Shown here: piece after piece, positions 10,908 to 22,493 of the stretch
Layout: every line of letters starts with the position of its first letter
Numbering within the stretch: the stretch's first letter is position 1
Source of the DNA: Tigriopus japonicus
Taxonomy: Eukaryota; Arthropoda; Copepoda; Harpacticoida; Harpacticidae
DNA length: 64,000 bases
Direction: 5' to 3'
Assembly (NCBI GenBank): GCA_010645155.1
Contig: CM021317.1
Span: forward strand, 1-64,000
The notes under the pieces: model-generated
Seen by the model: only the letters and a program-made list of their open reading frames with translations
Told to the model about the DNA's origin: nothing
The model's database searches: none
Translations under genes and position numbers: made by a program

Positions 10908-11619
10908 AACAAACAAATATAAGAAATAACAAACATAGACAAACAAACGACAACACCCCAAACAAATAAAAATCACAAATAAAAAACAAACAAATCGGAA
11001 AAAGAAGTCAACAGATGTTTAATGTTTGGGTCTCCAAACAAATCAGGGCTGCCAAAAAGACACCCCTTAGGCGAGGAAAAAAGGTCAAAAGTAACTTCAG
11101 GTCTTGAAAACCCTCTACAGTCAAAACCAAGAGCTTCAGTTGATGAAATACCTCTTCCAAACCAATCAATTCTTTCATGAGCACAAAGAATTGTGGTGAA
11201 AATGATCTTTAAGCACTTGCATTTACAAATCACCACAAATCATGACAGCAACACTGTTTTTATTTGTTGCACTAACATGGACTTGAATGTCTTTAGAATG
11301 TGTAGGTCTGTCAAAACTGGTGCTCCATATTACGGTCCAAAAGGGCACATTTTGTTTGACTTAATTATAAGGAACACGCTATTTATGTCAGTGTCGACAC
11401 CACGACGTTGACTGGCAACTTCAACACAGGTGCCGGTGTCGGCGTGGGTGTCAACCTTGCGGTGTCGGTGTCGGAGTCGAGGGCAAAATTGCCGCTGTCA
11501 CCCATCCCTAGGTTGAAGTCAGGGTCACTTGTTGTTTGTTTAGGCACAACTTAAGTAATAATCTTCGGAAATATCAAGTTTTCACCTGCTACCTTGGCTC
11601 TTTAACAGCTGTAACTCAT
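10908..11619. other. non-coding stretch with GGTGTCGG-rich segment
   Basis: No gene is recognised. Around 11390-11490 there is a short GC-rich run of imperfect GGTGTCGG/GGTGTCG units. The rest has only short, motif-free open frames. Confidence 0.4.
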
Positions 11620-11870
11620 CCAACAAAAATTTCCGTATTGGGTCCTTTAAGGAGCAGCTGACTGGGAGGTCACAGTACATAAGACTGGGAGGTCACCTTA
11701 GTAATACAGCTCCAGAAATTGCACCCTGACACAAACATGTGACCCATTTTCGAGCTTCTAAAAGTATATTGGACACATTAGAACAGAAATTTTGTGCATC
11801 AAAGCTCAAAGGTTGCACGTGATTTCAATTTCACTGTTTGCGCTTGAAGGACTCATATCCGCTGTGTTCG
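11620..11870. repeat. dispersed repeat D, copy 1
   Basis: Similar, in the same orientation, to about 37800-38060. Shared blocks include GGGAGGTCACAGTA, ATAAGACT and CACCCTGACACAAA. Divergence is moderate. The other copy lies in a PIP5K intron. Confidence 0.7.
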
Positions 11871-12318
11871 ATCCTATCAGTACACAATGTTGCATTTCTT
11901 TTCATCCGAGAGCCAGGGTGGCCAAGTATTTTTTGAGCAATGATGCTAGCTGAAGTCAAATCAATGCTTGAAAAATGCTAGTTGGAAAATGGAAAGCGCT
12001 ACAAAAATGCTACTTTTCAAATACAAATAAGGGACTACAGTGGCTATTATGCCCATAAGTGAATATTTGAATCTTTTAAGAGCGCGCTAGTACACGCAAA
12101 TTTTGGCAACATAATTTTTAGGTCTAAACCTGACCTCGCCATCCTTTGGCTCTTCCATAATCTGGCAACCCTCTGTGCAGGGATGAGGATCAAGTTGTGT
12201 TGAAAGTAGTGATGGGTTTCGAGTTGGAAGTGTTGCCACTTTTTACGCGAAGTTTAATCGTTAGTAAAATAAGCGTGTTGTAATAAACTTTTTAACCAAA
12301 GAAACAACACAATTCAAA

Positions 12319-12507
12319 TTCTTTAAGAGACATCAATTGGGCATCAAATGATTGCTCATTGAATCCTTGTGCAGTTTTGTTTTATGCCTTATGTCAATAA
12401 AACGACCTTAATTCGAATTTTATTGCATTTCATCATTAACTCTAGGCTATCAGGCAGGAAAATTCACACCAACGTGGTAACGCGCCCTCGCTCGATCCCA
12501 CTCCACG
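12319..12507. repeat. dispersed repeat B, copy 2
   Basis: Same-orientation partner of 9395-9572, ending at the CCCTCGCTCGATC block. After this point the two copies have different downstream neighbours. Confidence 0.8.
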
Positions 12508-12530
12508 TATGCAGGAACCACTGTACTTCA

Positions 12531-12661
12531 GGACGGATTACAAAAATACACACTGGGTCCGATCATTGTACTAAAATGTGAGGTTTTGGCAACAAATATA
12601 TTGTTTCGTTGAATTTTCATTGTACTAATCGGACCCAGTGTGTATTTTGAAAGTAATCCTG
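12531..12661. mobile_element. small inverted-repeat MITE (about 130 bp)
   Basis: The left arm GGATTAC...AAAATACACACTGGGTCCGA is repeated in reverse complement at the right end, followed by the shared GTACAATGA-like block. Arms are about 35-40 bp around a 50-bp AT-rich centre. No coding content. The target duplication is not clear. Confidence 0.75.
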
Positions 12662-13122
12662 GCTTGAGCCATCCCTGGTATATGTGTATACGAACCAAAG
12701 TACCATCATGAGAAAGCCATCCTATGATGTAAAAAGGACTCAATGTTCCAACAAGATACGACTCATCGCATCATGCAAGTACAGTAGGCTGCGCCTTATT
12801 TGACTATTTAAGACCATGTTCCTATTGAATAAAGAGCAGTCTTTTGACACTTGTCCGACCGTTGGTCGACAGTTGATCACTTGTTCCATCCTTAGTTGCA
12901 TTCTCCTTATTTCTGACTAAGTCTCGGGTCCAAGTTCTCACCAAACTAGATCGAGCAATACATGGCGACCGTGTCATTCCTTTCCTGCAACCCTCATCTC
13001 CACCCCAGTTCTTAGGGACATTTTGTTCCAAGTTTTGGTGGTGCGAAGAAGCCTTCCGCCATTCAACCATGTTAATTTTGAAGACCTTTTGAGGACGGTG
13101 GCCATCTCTTTCCCCCAACAGT

Positions 13123-13838
13123 GATCTCCCCCTGTAGGTTTGCACCAGGTGATCTCCGCCAAGGTAAACTCCCCCAGCACTTATCTCCACCAAGGTTAAC
13201 TCCACCAACAATCAACTCCGCCNNNNNNNNNNNNNNNNNNNNNNNNNNNNNNNNNNNNNNNNNNNNNNNNNNNNNNNNNNNNNNNNNNNNNNNNNNNNNN
13301 NNNNNNNNNNNNNNNNNNNNNNNNNNNNNNNNNNNNNNNNNNNNNNNNNNNNNNNNNNNNNNNNNNNNNNNNNNNNNNNNNNNNNNNNNNNNNNNNNNNN
13401 NNNNNNNNNNNNNNNNNNNNNNNNNNNNNNNNNNNNNNNNNNNNNNNNNNNNNNNNNNNNNNNNNNNNNNNNNNNNNNNNNNNNNNNNNNNNNNNNNNNN
13501 NNNNNNNNNNNNNNNNNNNNNNNNNNNNNNNNNNNNNNNNNNNNNNNNNNNNNNNNNNNNNNNNNNNNNNNNNNNNNNNNNNNNNNNNNNNNNNNNNNNN
13601 NNNNNNNNNNNNNNNNNNNNNNNNNNNNNNNNNNNNNNNNNNNNNNNNNNNNNNNNNNNNNNNNNNNNNNNNNNNTGGCGGAGATGATTGTTGGGGGAGT
13701 TAACCCTGGTGGAGTTTACCGTGGCGGAGTTCAATGTTGGCGGAGTTGATTGTTGGTGGAGTTAACCTTGGTGGAGATAAGTGCTGGGGGAGTTTACTTT
13801 GGCGGAGATCACCTGGTGCAAACCTACAGGGGGAGATC
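13123..13838. mobile_element. foldback element with 100-bp arms around an assembly gap
   Basis: 13123-13222 is the reverse complement of 13739-13838 with about one mismatch over 100 bp. The arms are built of short GG(T/C)GGAG-containing sub-units of roughly 20 bp, such as GGTGGAGTTAACCTTGGTGG. Between them lie 453 Ns and about 60 bp more of the same sub-units. Such structure is typical of foldback elements and may be why assembly failed here. The inner content is unknown. Confidence 0.75.
13223..13675. other. assembly gap (453 N)
   Basis: Run of N, so no sequence is available. Open frames that appear to cross it are artefacts. Confidence 1.
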
Positions 13839-13867
13839 AATGTTGGGGGAGTTGTATGGGAACCTTT

Positions 13868-14095
13868 GAGGACATCTGCACCACAAGTCTTCAGGACTTT
13901 TTGTTCCAAGTTTTGGTGGTGCACACAACTTCCGGTTTGGTATATTGTCAATCATGACGACTTTTTGAGGATTTCTGCACCACAATTCTTCGGGACTTTT
14001 GTTCCAAGTCTTGATGGTGAGACAAGATCTACCGTTTAATTTTTATGATCATTGTGGGCATCTGCATCAATTCTCAGGTACGTTTGTTCCAAGTT
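13868..14095. repeat. about 100-bp tandem repeat, TGTTCCAAGTTTTGGTGG units
   Basis: Three imperfect units (starting near 13868, 13970 and 14057) each carry ATCTGCACCACAA...GGAC...TTGTTCCAAG. A fourth same-orientation unit lies left of the gap near 13010-13045. The direct units therefore flank the inverted foldback arms on both sides. Confidence 0.65.
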
Positions 14096-14275
14096 TTGTA
14101 GGCCCATACACGGACATCTAGAATTCTAGATGTCCTTGGCCCATACGTCATCAGATCAGCTTTAAACCAATCATGCTTCAACGACTCACTGCCGAATCAC
14201 GCTTCATCTCCCTGCGGTGGAGAAGGAAATGGAGTTTCCAATTCATTCCGCCACCCATCTTTTCAACGGCATCGC

Positions 14276-14427
14276 ACAATTAGATTCAACGAAGTAGTCA
14301 CAACGGTATTGAGACCATTTTCCCGTTGTGATGAACCTATCTGATTGGTGGACAATTAGATTCAACATAGTAGTCACAACGGTATTGAGACCATTCTCCC
14401 GTTGTGATGAACCTATCTGATTGGTGG
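14276..14427. repeat. 76-bp tandem duplication
   Basis: Two adjacent copies (14276-14351, 14352-14427) differ at two bases. Each contains an internal inverted repeat TCACAACGG...CCGTTGTGA with a roughly 16-nt spacer. It looks like a recent local duplication. Confidence 0.9.
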
Positions 14428-17079
14428 ACCCTCTCCTTCACGTCAACATTTGGCTTTTGAACATCAGTCTCCTCCCCAAGGGATCTCCAAATTTCTGCCC
14501 CCAAGGCCTTCTTCAACATTGGATTGAGATGGACTCTCCGATCATCGTCTCTTTCTAACATTTCAGATTTGCCTTGGGTCTATCTTCATTTGGGGACTGT
14601 CATGATGCCCTGACCTCGAATTTTATCTTTTTTTACATCCTCAATTGAGTTCCTAACCCATTGGATTTGCTCCATCTTTTGTCTTCCAAGTCTCTATTTT
14701 AGGGCGCTAATGCAATTCCAAGTGATGTTCCGTCATGAAACGCGGATTATTTGCTTGCATACAAAACCACCACCACCATTCTTTGAAACTTCCCAAAGCA
14801 CATCAACTTCGCCTAAATTTTGGATGAAAACACACTCTTATTCCGACAAGACGCACACCAAGTGGCCATTAGTCAAGTTGGTTGAGTGTTGTTCCACACT
14901 AGACTACCTTGTCTCGAATGAGATGATTCCTCCTTATTCCTCATACATGTAGGTGTTGAGGAGTTCCCGCAGTCACTTATTTTAGATCATATTTCCATGG
15001 TAAGCCAGCTTCTCTGGGTTTTTCCACCACCAGTTTCTCATTCATCTGAGGCCACCCATCCATCACCGTTGCGACCATTGGCCATATCAAGTTCTTGACT
15101 ATTGCTTTATCATGATGAATCCGTCGGACAATCACATTGGTTTTCCTAAAGTGGATTTTATTTCAAGTCTAATATTATGCCCCGTTCTTGACATATGCAA
15201 CTTAGGGGCATCAGTCCACGAGGAGGTCTATTCTCGTGCAGTAGCAGTAAAAGGTTTTCTGGTCCAGGTTCTAAATTTATTCCACGATGAAGTTTTCGTT
15301 ATAATGCATACATCCTCTTTCTAGTGTTGACATGTCCATGATCATGTTCATCACACGATCCAATTAGACCACCCTCTCACTCATATCTCATTCAAGTGTT
15401 CAGGCCCTGACATCTCTTTCTCCATTGCGTCGGGCTCTTGCTTTTGAGCTGTGGCAGCTCTTGGCCATTGGTAGACCCTTCTGACTATCGGAGTGACGTT
15501 TCATCAAGTTACCGTGACATTGTGACCTTTAACCACCGTCAGCATTTTGGGGTTCACGACCAAAGTGGACCAGTTTTCTGCTCAACAAGGTGTTCAGAAA
15601 ATCTCCTACTGTTTTGGGTGCATCTACAACTTCAAGGTATGCACTAAATGTTTCTGCCGCAATTCTCCATGTCCTCCAACACCATCCCAAAAACAACAAC
15701 CCCATGCCTTACGTTGGTTCGCCACTTACTTCACTCAACAACTTTTACCAATGATTTCTTCTCCATTTTTCTGGAGAAAGTGCGCCCCTTCATAACATAT
15801 ATCTTCAGAGTTGGTTCAATGCGACTTCTGACCACTGTTGCACCTTTTGGTGATCTCAAATCAATGGGGCTATGACTACGACGTTGCGCTTGTCTCAACC
15901 ATATCTCCCATTTTTTCCGATGAAATCTCCAATAGTTTGGCTTTTCCTGTAATGCCTTTTTACTTGTCGGTAGCAGCTACCATCGCATTTATTTACAGAA
16001 AATTTGCAAAGGTAATTACATCCATCCCAGGGATGTCTTGACGAGTTTTGACAATTGTGTTGTCTTCTTCCGATTTGCCTCACTAATCCTCACACCAAGT
16101 CTACATTGACCCACATCTAACGTCGCTCATTTCTTTATCGAGAAAACAGAACAACGTGAACCGCCTGACTTGCACTGGAGCTAGCAATCTTCCGATGCCA
16201 TTTCCACCACATGTTTAGGAACTCAACGTTGGAACCGATCGATCTATTGGGAGGCTTTTCCTTCGCCAGCTTCCCTTTCCTTGCGGAGACGTACACAACA
16301 TCCCACTTAATCATTCAGCCTCCTCTTTCGGCAACTCGAGAACGAACTCGATCATGCAACGTGTTCCAATATCATTTGGAACAATCTTTAAACCGTCGCA
16401 ATGGCTATTCGAGGGCACAGTTCCAAGCTAGTCTTTGTTTAACCAATTCCTGGCAATTTTCTGTGCTCTGTTCTCATTTCATCTGATACCAGTTCCATGG
16501 AGTTTCCATTTATGGAAGGCCAGGAACAAGATTCAGCTCACCTTGCGTTTCTTTATAGATCTTGTGCCCTGCACTCGAGCTCATATGGCTGACTCCATTT
16601 TTTTTAGTACGTACATGACTCCCTTCTTCATTGTAAGGGTACTTCCAAATGGCTACTACACTTCAGTTCCGCCATGCAATTAATTATTCTTTAGTCATCA
16701 CCGCGTTTATACCACAACAACCCTAAGTGTGTTTTCCTTCTCTTAGGGTGACCATTTGGGTGTCCATCCTACCACACCCATGAATCGCAAAGCCAACCGT
16801 TTTCTCTGCCTGCTATATCTCTCAGTCCCCCTTCATTGTTGATTCAATGGCTTTCCTATCGCAACAAGCCCCTCATTGGATCAACCTACTTCTCATTCTG
16901 GCTTATTCTTCTGCTACAGTTTTCACCCATGGTATGCACACAGTACTGTCTATTGGCATGTTCATCGTTGCACACTTCCACGGCGGAACTCAACATAGCC
17001 TCCGATCACAACGCTTACAACTGAGGAAAGCAATCCGTTGGTGATGTTGACGGTGCCTCGGTTCTTCTCCTTCTATTTG
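14428..17079. other. non-coding, no confident gene
   Basis: 2.6 kb with many short open frames on the plus strand and none with a recognisable domain. Since the next segment may hold a decayed Ty3/gypsy pol on the minus strand, part of this region could be the remainder of that element, but I could not find an integrase core in it. Confidence 0.35.
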
Positions 17080-17760
17080 GAAAAGGTTAACATCTTGACT
17101 ATTAACTCAGTTTCTGCTATCAATTACTCCACCATACGAACTTTTCAAATTCCTTCACTTTTCATTATGTTTTTACATCTTAACGACAATTCGAGGGCAG
17201 AATCCTACGAGATTATGGTCCGTGGTATCGTGGTATCGTTCAACATGGCTCACATTATTCTCGATCCCATTCTGTCTCTTGATTCCTCTCCGACAAACAC
17301 GGATTCATATTTCCCAGCCATAGAAAACAGTATTCAACTTTTTTGTTTCCAAGTCAAAACACTTCGGAATAGCATCTCGAAAGTTCGAGGAAGGACGTCA
17401 GGCATCGACGACGTAACAAGCTCCTAACGGAGGATTATTTTATCATCCTTAACGACGACTTAATGAAAAGAAAATCATCGTTTCATGTTGTCCACGATGG
17501 ACCTTACAAGATTAACGCTTTGGCAACTCATGGCAATATTGCTACCAGAGAGCACATTCAAACTGGAAATCTTTCTCCTTTCGAGACTGTGTTCCGGAGC
17601 AATCACGGCTGGAATAGCTCGTTGATTAAGCGGGCTTGTGTCCCTATTTTCATTCATCATGTTCCATTGGTGCTTACCCAGCTCAAGCACTTCCTTAACC
17701 CTCCTGTTATTCCGTGGTTTTCCAATTTCTTCGATGGACCTCACTTTCATTTATTTCCTC
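17080..17760 (-). pseudogene. possible Ty3/gypsy pol relic (RNase H end and integrase zinc region)
   Basis: Read on the minus strand across frame changes, about 17560-17750 resembles the RNase H C-terminus before the PGS-NIAMADALSR-type motif; SGSNIAMS is directly visible. About 17300-17460 then resembles the region before the integrase HHCC finger (DDKIILR..., then a degenerate LF-RS...GWEI stretch). Frames are interrupted repeatedly and several motif residues are lost. This is a weak call made by eye, and a chance resemblance is possible. Confidence 0.28.
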
Positions 17761-18385
17761 TTCATGACTAAGTAAGTGGCTATTCTTCGCCTTGGTCTTA
17801 TTCTGCCTACTTGGGTTGGATAAATCCCAATCCTCAATTTGTCTCCAAACTTCAATCGTTCGAAAGCCGCTTGCCAACTGTCCCTTTCCTCTGTCCCTTC
17901 TTCTCTTTGGCTAATGGTACAATTACACGACACGTGTTTTGTCGCATTTTAATGGCACTTATGTGAGTCACATCGCATTGGATAACACATTTGCAATTAC
18001 ACGACGGAATCAAATTCCTCAAATCTCCTTTCGCATCCTACAGCTCACCGGCAGGGCTTTCATATAATGAAATCTTATTGACGCACGGAAACGTATTGAA
18101 AGTTGCAAGATTGGTTAATCAATGAGCTTTACTTATCAACGTCATATGATATGACTTCATTATTCTTTTGTGGCGTTTCTTTTCACTAAAGAATTTGAAA
18201 TGACAATTCTGTTTCCTTTTACTTGAGAGTCAAGTTTTATGTTCATTATTGTTGAAAGACATATTCTGATTTTTGTTTTGCTTGTGAAACGAAACAGTTG
18301 CTCGGTAAGTCAAGACCAAAACTTTATGATAAATTATTTTAAAGCGGATGGGAACTCGTGACCATTTTTTTGTGTTTCTCTATAC
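17761..18385. other. non-coding upstream of the MULE-type gene
   Basis: No gene is recognised. This would include any promoter of the following gene. No clear core-promoter motif is visible. Confidence 0.35.
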
Positions 18386-21300
18386 ATGCAGCCAGAAACC
18401 TTTGTTTGCGACGTCGAACATGGACATTTGCCTCTCGAAAAAGATTTCTCAACGATGGAAGAAGCATTGTCTTGGCGATCAAATGAGGAATTCGATCGTT
18501 ACTTCAGCATTAGGGATTGTCGGAAGTACTATAAGTTGTTCAATTGCTCTCAGAAGTACGAGGGAAAACGCCAAGACGATGTCAAAAAATCAAAAAAGGT
18601 TTACGATTGTCCCGCCAAGTGAGTGAGATTTCATGACATTTTTTGGACAAAAACGTGTCCAATTTGGTAGCCATTAAAATGTTAGCGAGATGTTTGGGCT
18701 CATCTTTGATACAAACAATTACCAAGTCAGACCATGGGCAAACACTTGGAATCCCTTTGATACAAATTATGGATTCATTTTTCTAGATTCACGTTCAGAC
18801 AAAGGCGCGTATGCCAATGTGACTCTTCAACATCAGCAACCAAAGGAGAGCGGTGCTCAAATTACAAGGAAGTTGTCCAAGTTCGAGGGTGCATTGAGCA
18901 TTCGCATCCAATGGAACGTCGGAACATTCACCTTTCCAAGAAAACCAAGGATGGTATTGTCGATCTCTTGAAATCCGGCTTGCAGTCCAACGTCATTTTA
19001 GAGAAGCACTTTGCCCCCAACTCCGAGGATCAAAAGAGCAAGCCAGTCACGGCAAAGGACATTTACCGACTTGAAAGAGCAAACAACTTGCAAGGTACAA
19101 AAAAGGCTAGATTAAACTTTGTTGAAAAATATTAGTCTTCGTTCTCTTGACATTGCGTTGAACCAAGCAATCAAGATCCATTCAATTGTGTCGTAAAGAC
19201 AAAAAATGCTAATGAGTGGTGTTCTTCTTGATTTTAATGTTATTCAACTTGATCTTTGTTAACGTTCTTAGTATCAATTTTAAAATAGCATTCACTCAAG
19301 GATTGCAAGGAGTTTTCGATCCGCGTATTTTAACGAACCGTTCTTTTGCAGGGTTCAACTTTAAAGCTTCAGAGGTGCATAATTTAACGGCAATAATGTC
19401 AAAGCCTTCGTTTCGAGGCTTCAATTATGGCCGTTCTTTTGATATGATACGTGCCAGAAAACTAGCGTTCAAAAATCATTGACACCAATGGCCAATTTCT
19501 GATTTGCTTTGCGAGTCCGGCAATGCTGAAACGTTTCGGTAAAAACCCTTTTACAGTGGCAATTGACGGTACCCACGGAACTAACTCTTCAAAGTTTATA
19601 TTGAAATCCGTCAATATAATTGGTAAGTTTTTCTATATTTGGTAATACTTTTTATTCAAACCAAACATAGCACAGACTGCATTTCTTCTCTTGCAATATC
19701 TTAGTTATTTCAAATTAAATTTTGATGGTGATTTATTCTATTTTCTGTGAGATGCGTCTCAACTTCTACTTTTGCAGAATCCAGTTTGTTGAAAATTAGT
19801 AAATTATCTTGACTCAAGGGAGGCCTTCGTTTGTATTTTTTGCTACATTCGAGGACTTAGTAGTATGTAAGCGTGAGAAATCCCTCGTTGTGACCATTAC
19901 TGACACGGATTTATGGATTGTAAGCTTGTATATTTGATGACAGAAAAATATCAATTCCAGACTCAAGAGGCGAAGGGAGCCCCATCTTCCAATGTTTGGT
20001 TGAAACGGAAAACCAATTGATATTCTCAGCTGCTTTGAGAATCTTGAAATCTCTTGCCCCAGAGGCGTGCCAAAAGGCACAAGTTCTCCTTAGTGATTTA
20101 AGTCACACTTTCATAAATGCTTGGAAAGAGGTTATTAACCCTAATATTGTGTGGAGCCCATGCCTTTGGCACTTAGAGAAAAGCTGGACGAGACACATTC
20201 AAAATTCGGAGATGCTCCAGGAAATCAAGTGCTTAAGACAGTTTGCCAGAGAGCAGGATTTCTTGCGCGAGACATCAAGAATCAAAGCGCAATAGGTAAG
20301 CTTCACTTGGTCGTGTGAATTTCTTGACCATTGATGATGCAATAAAATCATCTGATGGTCCATAGGTTTTATTAATCTTTATTCTGTCTTTAATAGAAGA
20401 ACCATTTCAACTGGAAAGACCGCAGAGTTGTTTTGAATAAAGAGTACCTTTTTTTCAGGAAAGTCAAGATGAAAGCTCAAAAAAAGCCATGAATTATTTT
20501 TGGACAAATTATGGACCCGAAGGTCGGATTGCGCCATGGACATCCTGGGCCAGATTTGCGACGTTGGGAGCACTCTCTCACAATCTGTCAATCGAACGGT
20601 ACCACCGCACTATTAAGTTAACCCTGAAGCCAAACCTCAATATTGTTCGATTTTGTCTCGGCCTGATCAAAATTGAAAGTTTCTACTTGCGAAAAGACAT
20701 TCATGCCCTTGAAGGTGTCCATGGAACAGGGATGTCCAAGGCTCAGAGCGATCACGTTGCAAACCATCCAAACAACATTGAAATCTACTCGATTGCACCT
20801 ACCAGCAAAGGCTTTACCGTCACCAAAACTCCAACTAATGGCGCAGATCCACTAACTTACAATTTTGCCAAGAATCGATTCCATTGCAACTCGTCCCTTT
20901 GCCGTGTGCTCTGTAACAAGTGTCCAAGCGGCAAATATTGTGCCCATGCTTTCACTTGCGATTGTGCCAAATATGCTTACAGGTAATTGGAAAGACATGT
21001 CAATGAGAATAAAAGGTGGGATCCCGTGGATTCCCCATAAACGTTAATATTTTTCTTTCTTTTTTTGCATTGGCACATACGTACTTTTCTGATTTCCGAC
21101 TCTGAAAATTTATGTGATTTGGATTTATTTCATGTTTTTAACATACTCTTCAAGAGAGTAGCTTTTAAATCGACCTTAATGGGAGTTTACGTCTGTGGAA
21201 AAACTAAAAAAATACAAATGTGGCGCCGAATAAAACTGCCATTTAATAAAGGCTGATTGATTTTTCAGCAACATGTGCAAGCACATCCACTTGGTATCCA

Positions 21301-22139
21301 TGAACCAAGGCAACACCGTACCTATGGAAGATTCGAGCAACGAAATCGAGGAATTGACAGCGGCTGATTTTAGTGAGTCTGCATTTGAAGATCAGGAATC
21401 CGAAGTCCTTGACAAAGAAGATGGTTTTGACGTCCCTGTCACGGATCGCGAGGTATGCGTGAGTATTCGTCTTTAACAAGTTTTACTGACTTAATCCTGT
21501 TGATAGTGTATTTTTCATAAACTATCCAAGAGTGAAACTATTTTACAGATTTGCTTTTAACGAACTAGCCTAGAACATACACATGAAGCAACTACGAGTC
21601 TCCCTAAAATAAAGAAGCATGGCTATAAGTAGGACTTATTCGTTTCCTGATCATTGTTTGGCAACTATAAGTTGTTTTAAGGGAATAACAAAGTAAGTAT
21701 CACAGGCTAATACGAACATCAATCTTAGGCCAAATAAGCGTCTGCGGATGAAATATCGAGTCCCTTTCGCTTAAACTAGCCAAGCAATCGCCGAAATGTC
21801 AATTACTCTCTTGTTTAAAGGTCGACTTAATCATAAGGGAAAAGATTCATTTGATATTGTACAATATCACATGATTCATTCCATTGCACAAGTTGTTTTG
21901 CCTCTTTCTCCATATGAGTTGGTTGATCTTTTTTCTTTATATCAGTTATTTTATCTTTTTCGCTTTGTCTGTTGTTTTTTAGCTTGATGACTGATGAGGA
22001 ACAAGTCGCCTTTTTACAAAACGCCCGACTAATTGAGGAAAAAGCCAAAAGAATTCGTGAGATGATGGCTTCGAAAACAATGAGGCATGCAGGGGGAGGT
22101 TTAAGTGATCTCTTCAAAAATCTTATCGCGGGCGGATGA
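18386..22139 (+). pseudogene. MULE-type transposase gene, multi-exon, probably disrupted
   Basis: Exons by eye: 18386-18618, 18787-19094, one starting at the acceptor before GGGTTCAACTTT (near 19353), 19961-20295, 20459-20982, 21269-21452 or -21458, and a last exon near 21983-22139. Exons 1-2 encode a Cys/His finger of FLYWCH/WRKY-GCM1 type (CPAKF...CQC...RCSNY...GCIEHSHP). Then come the MULE core with D in VAIDGTHGTN, D in LLSDLSHTFINAW, CLWH, and E in SIERYHRTIK, and a C-terminal SWIM finger, CDC in exon 5 and CKH in exon 6, joined by splicing. Defects: a frame change near 19473 in an A run, and an in-frame TAG as the last codon of exon 4 (20293-20295). The last-exon phase also does not fit. 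It could be a dying transposon or a host-recruited gene. All three catalytic acidic residues remain. Introns in most boundaries are GT-AG. Confidence 0.65.
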
Positions 22140-22493
22140 AAGAAGAGAAAAGGCTTGTTCGTCAATGTAAGATTTTGGTCAGTGCAAGGGTTTTCGCGTT
22201 TTACAGACCGCCCTTATGATTTAGATGCTACAAAAAATGTCAAATTGCAAGTTTGGACATTTTGACTCTCGGTTTTGTTAGAATTTGAGTGTCTTCTCAC
22301 AGTTAGGTGTGAAATTGTTTGGTTGGCACCCTCTCTTGGGTTAGGTCAGTCTGGTCAGCTTCTTCACCTAGTTGTTGTTTTTTTCTTTTTTCTTTATCTT
22401 GTTTCTTTATGTTGTTTTATCTTTTTTCACACCCCCTTCTTCTCTCATTACTTTTGTTAGAGTTGGTTGTTAGTTTTTCCTTCCATTTACAGG

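Noticed and set aside
13072..13734. Long open frames across the N run
   Set aside because: They exist only because N is not read as a stop.
14710..17430. Several 60-130-aa plus-strand open frames in the gene-poor segment
   Set aside because: No domain, no codon pattern and no splice continuity. A decayed minus-strand retroelement explains part of the region at least as well.
22467..22493. Upstream extension of LINE copy 2 ORF1
   Set aside because: It uses a non-ATG start. ATG 22494 matches the start of copy 1.
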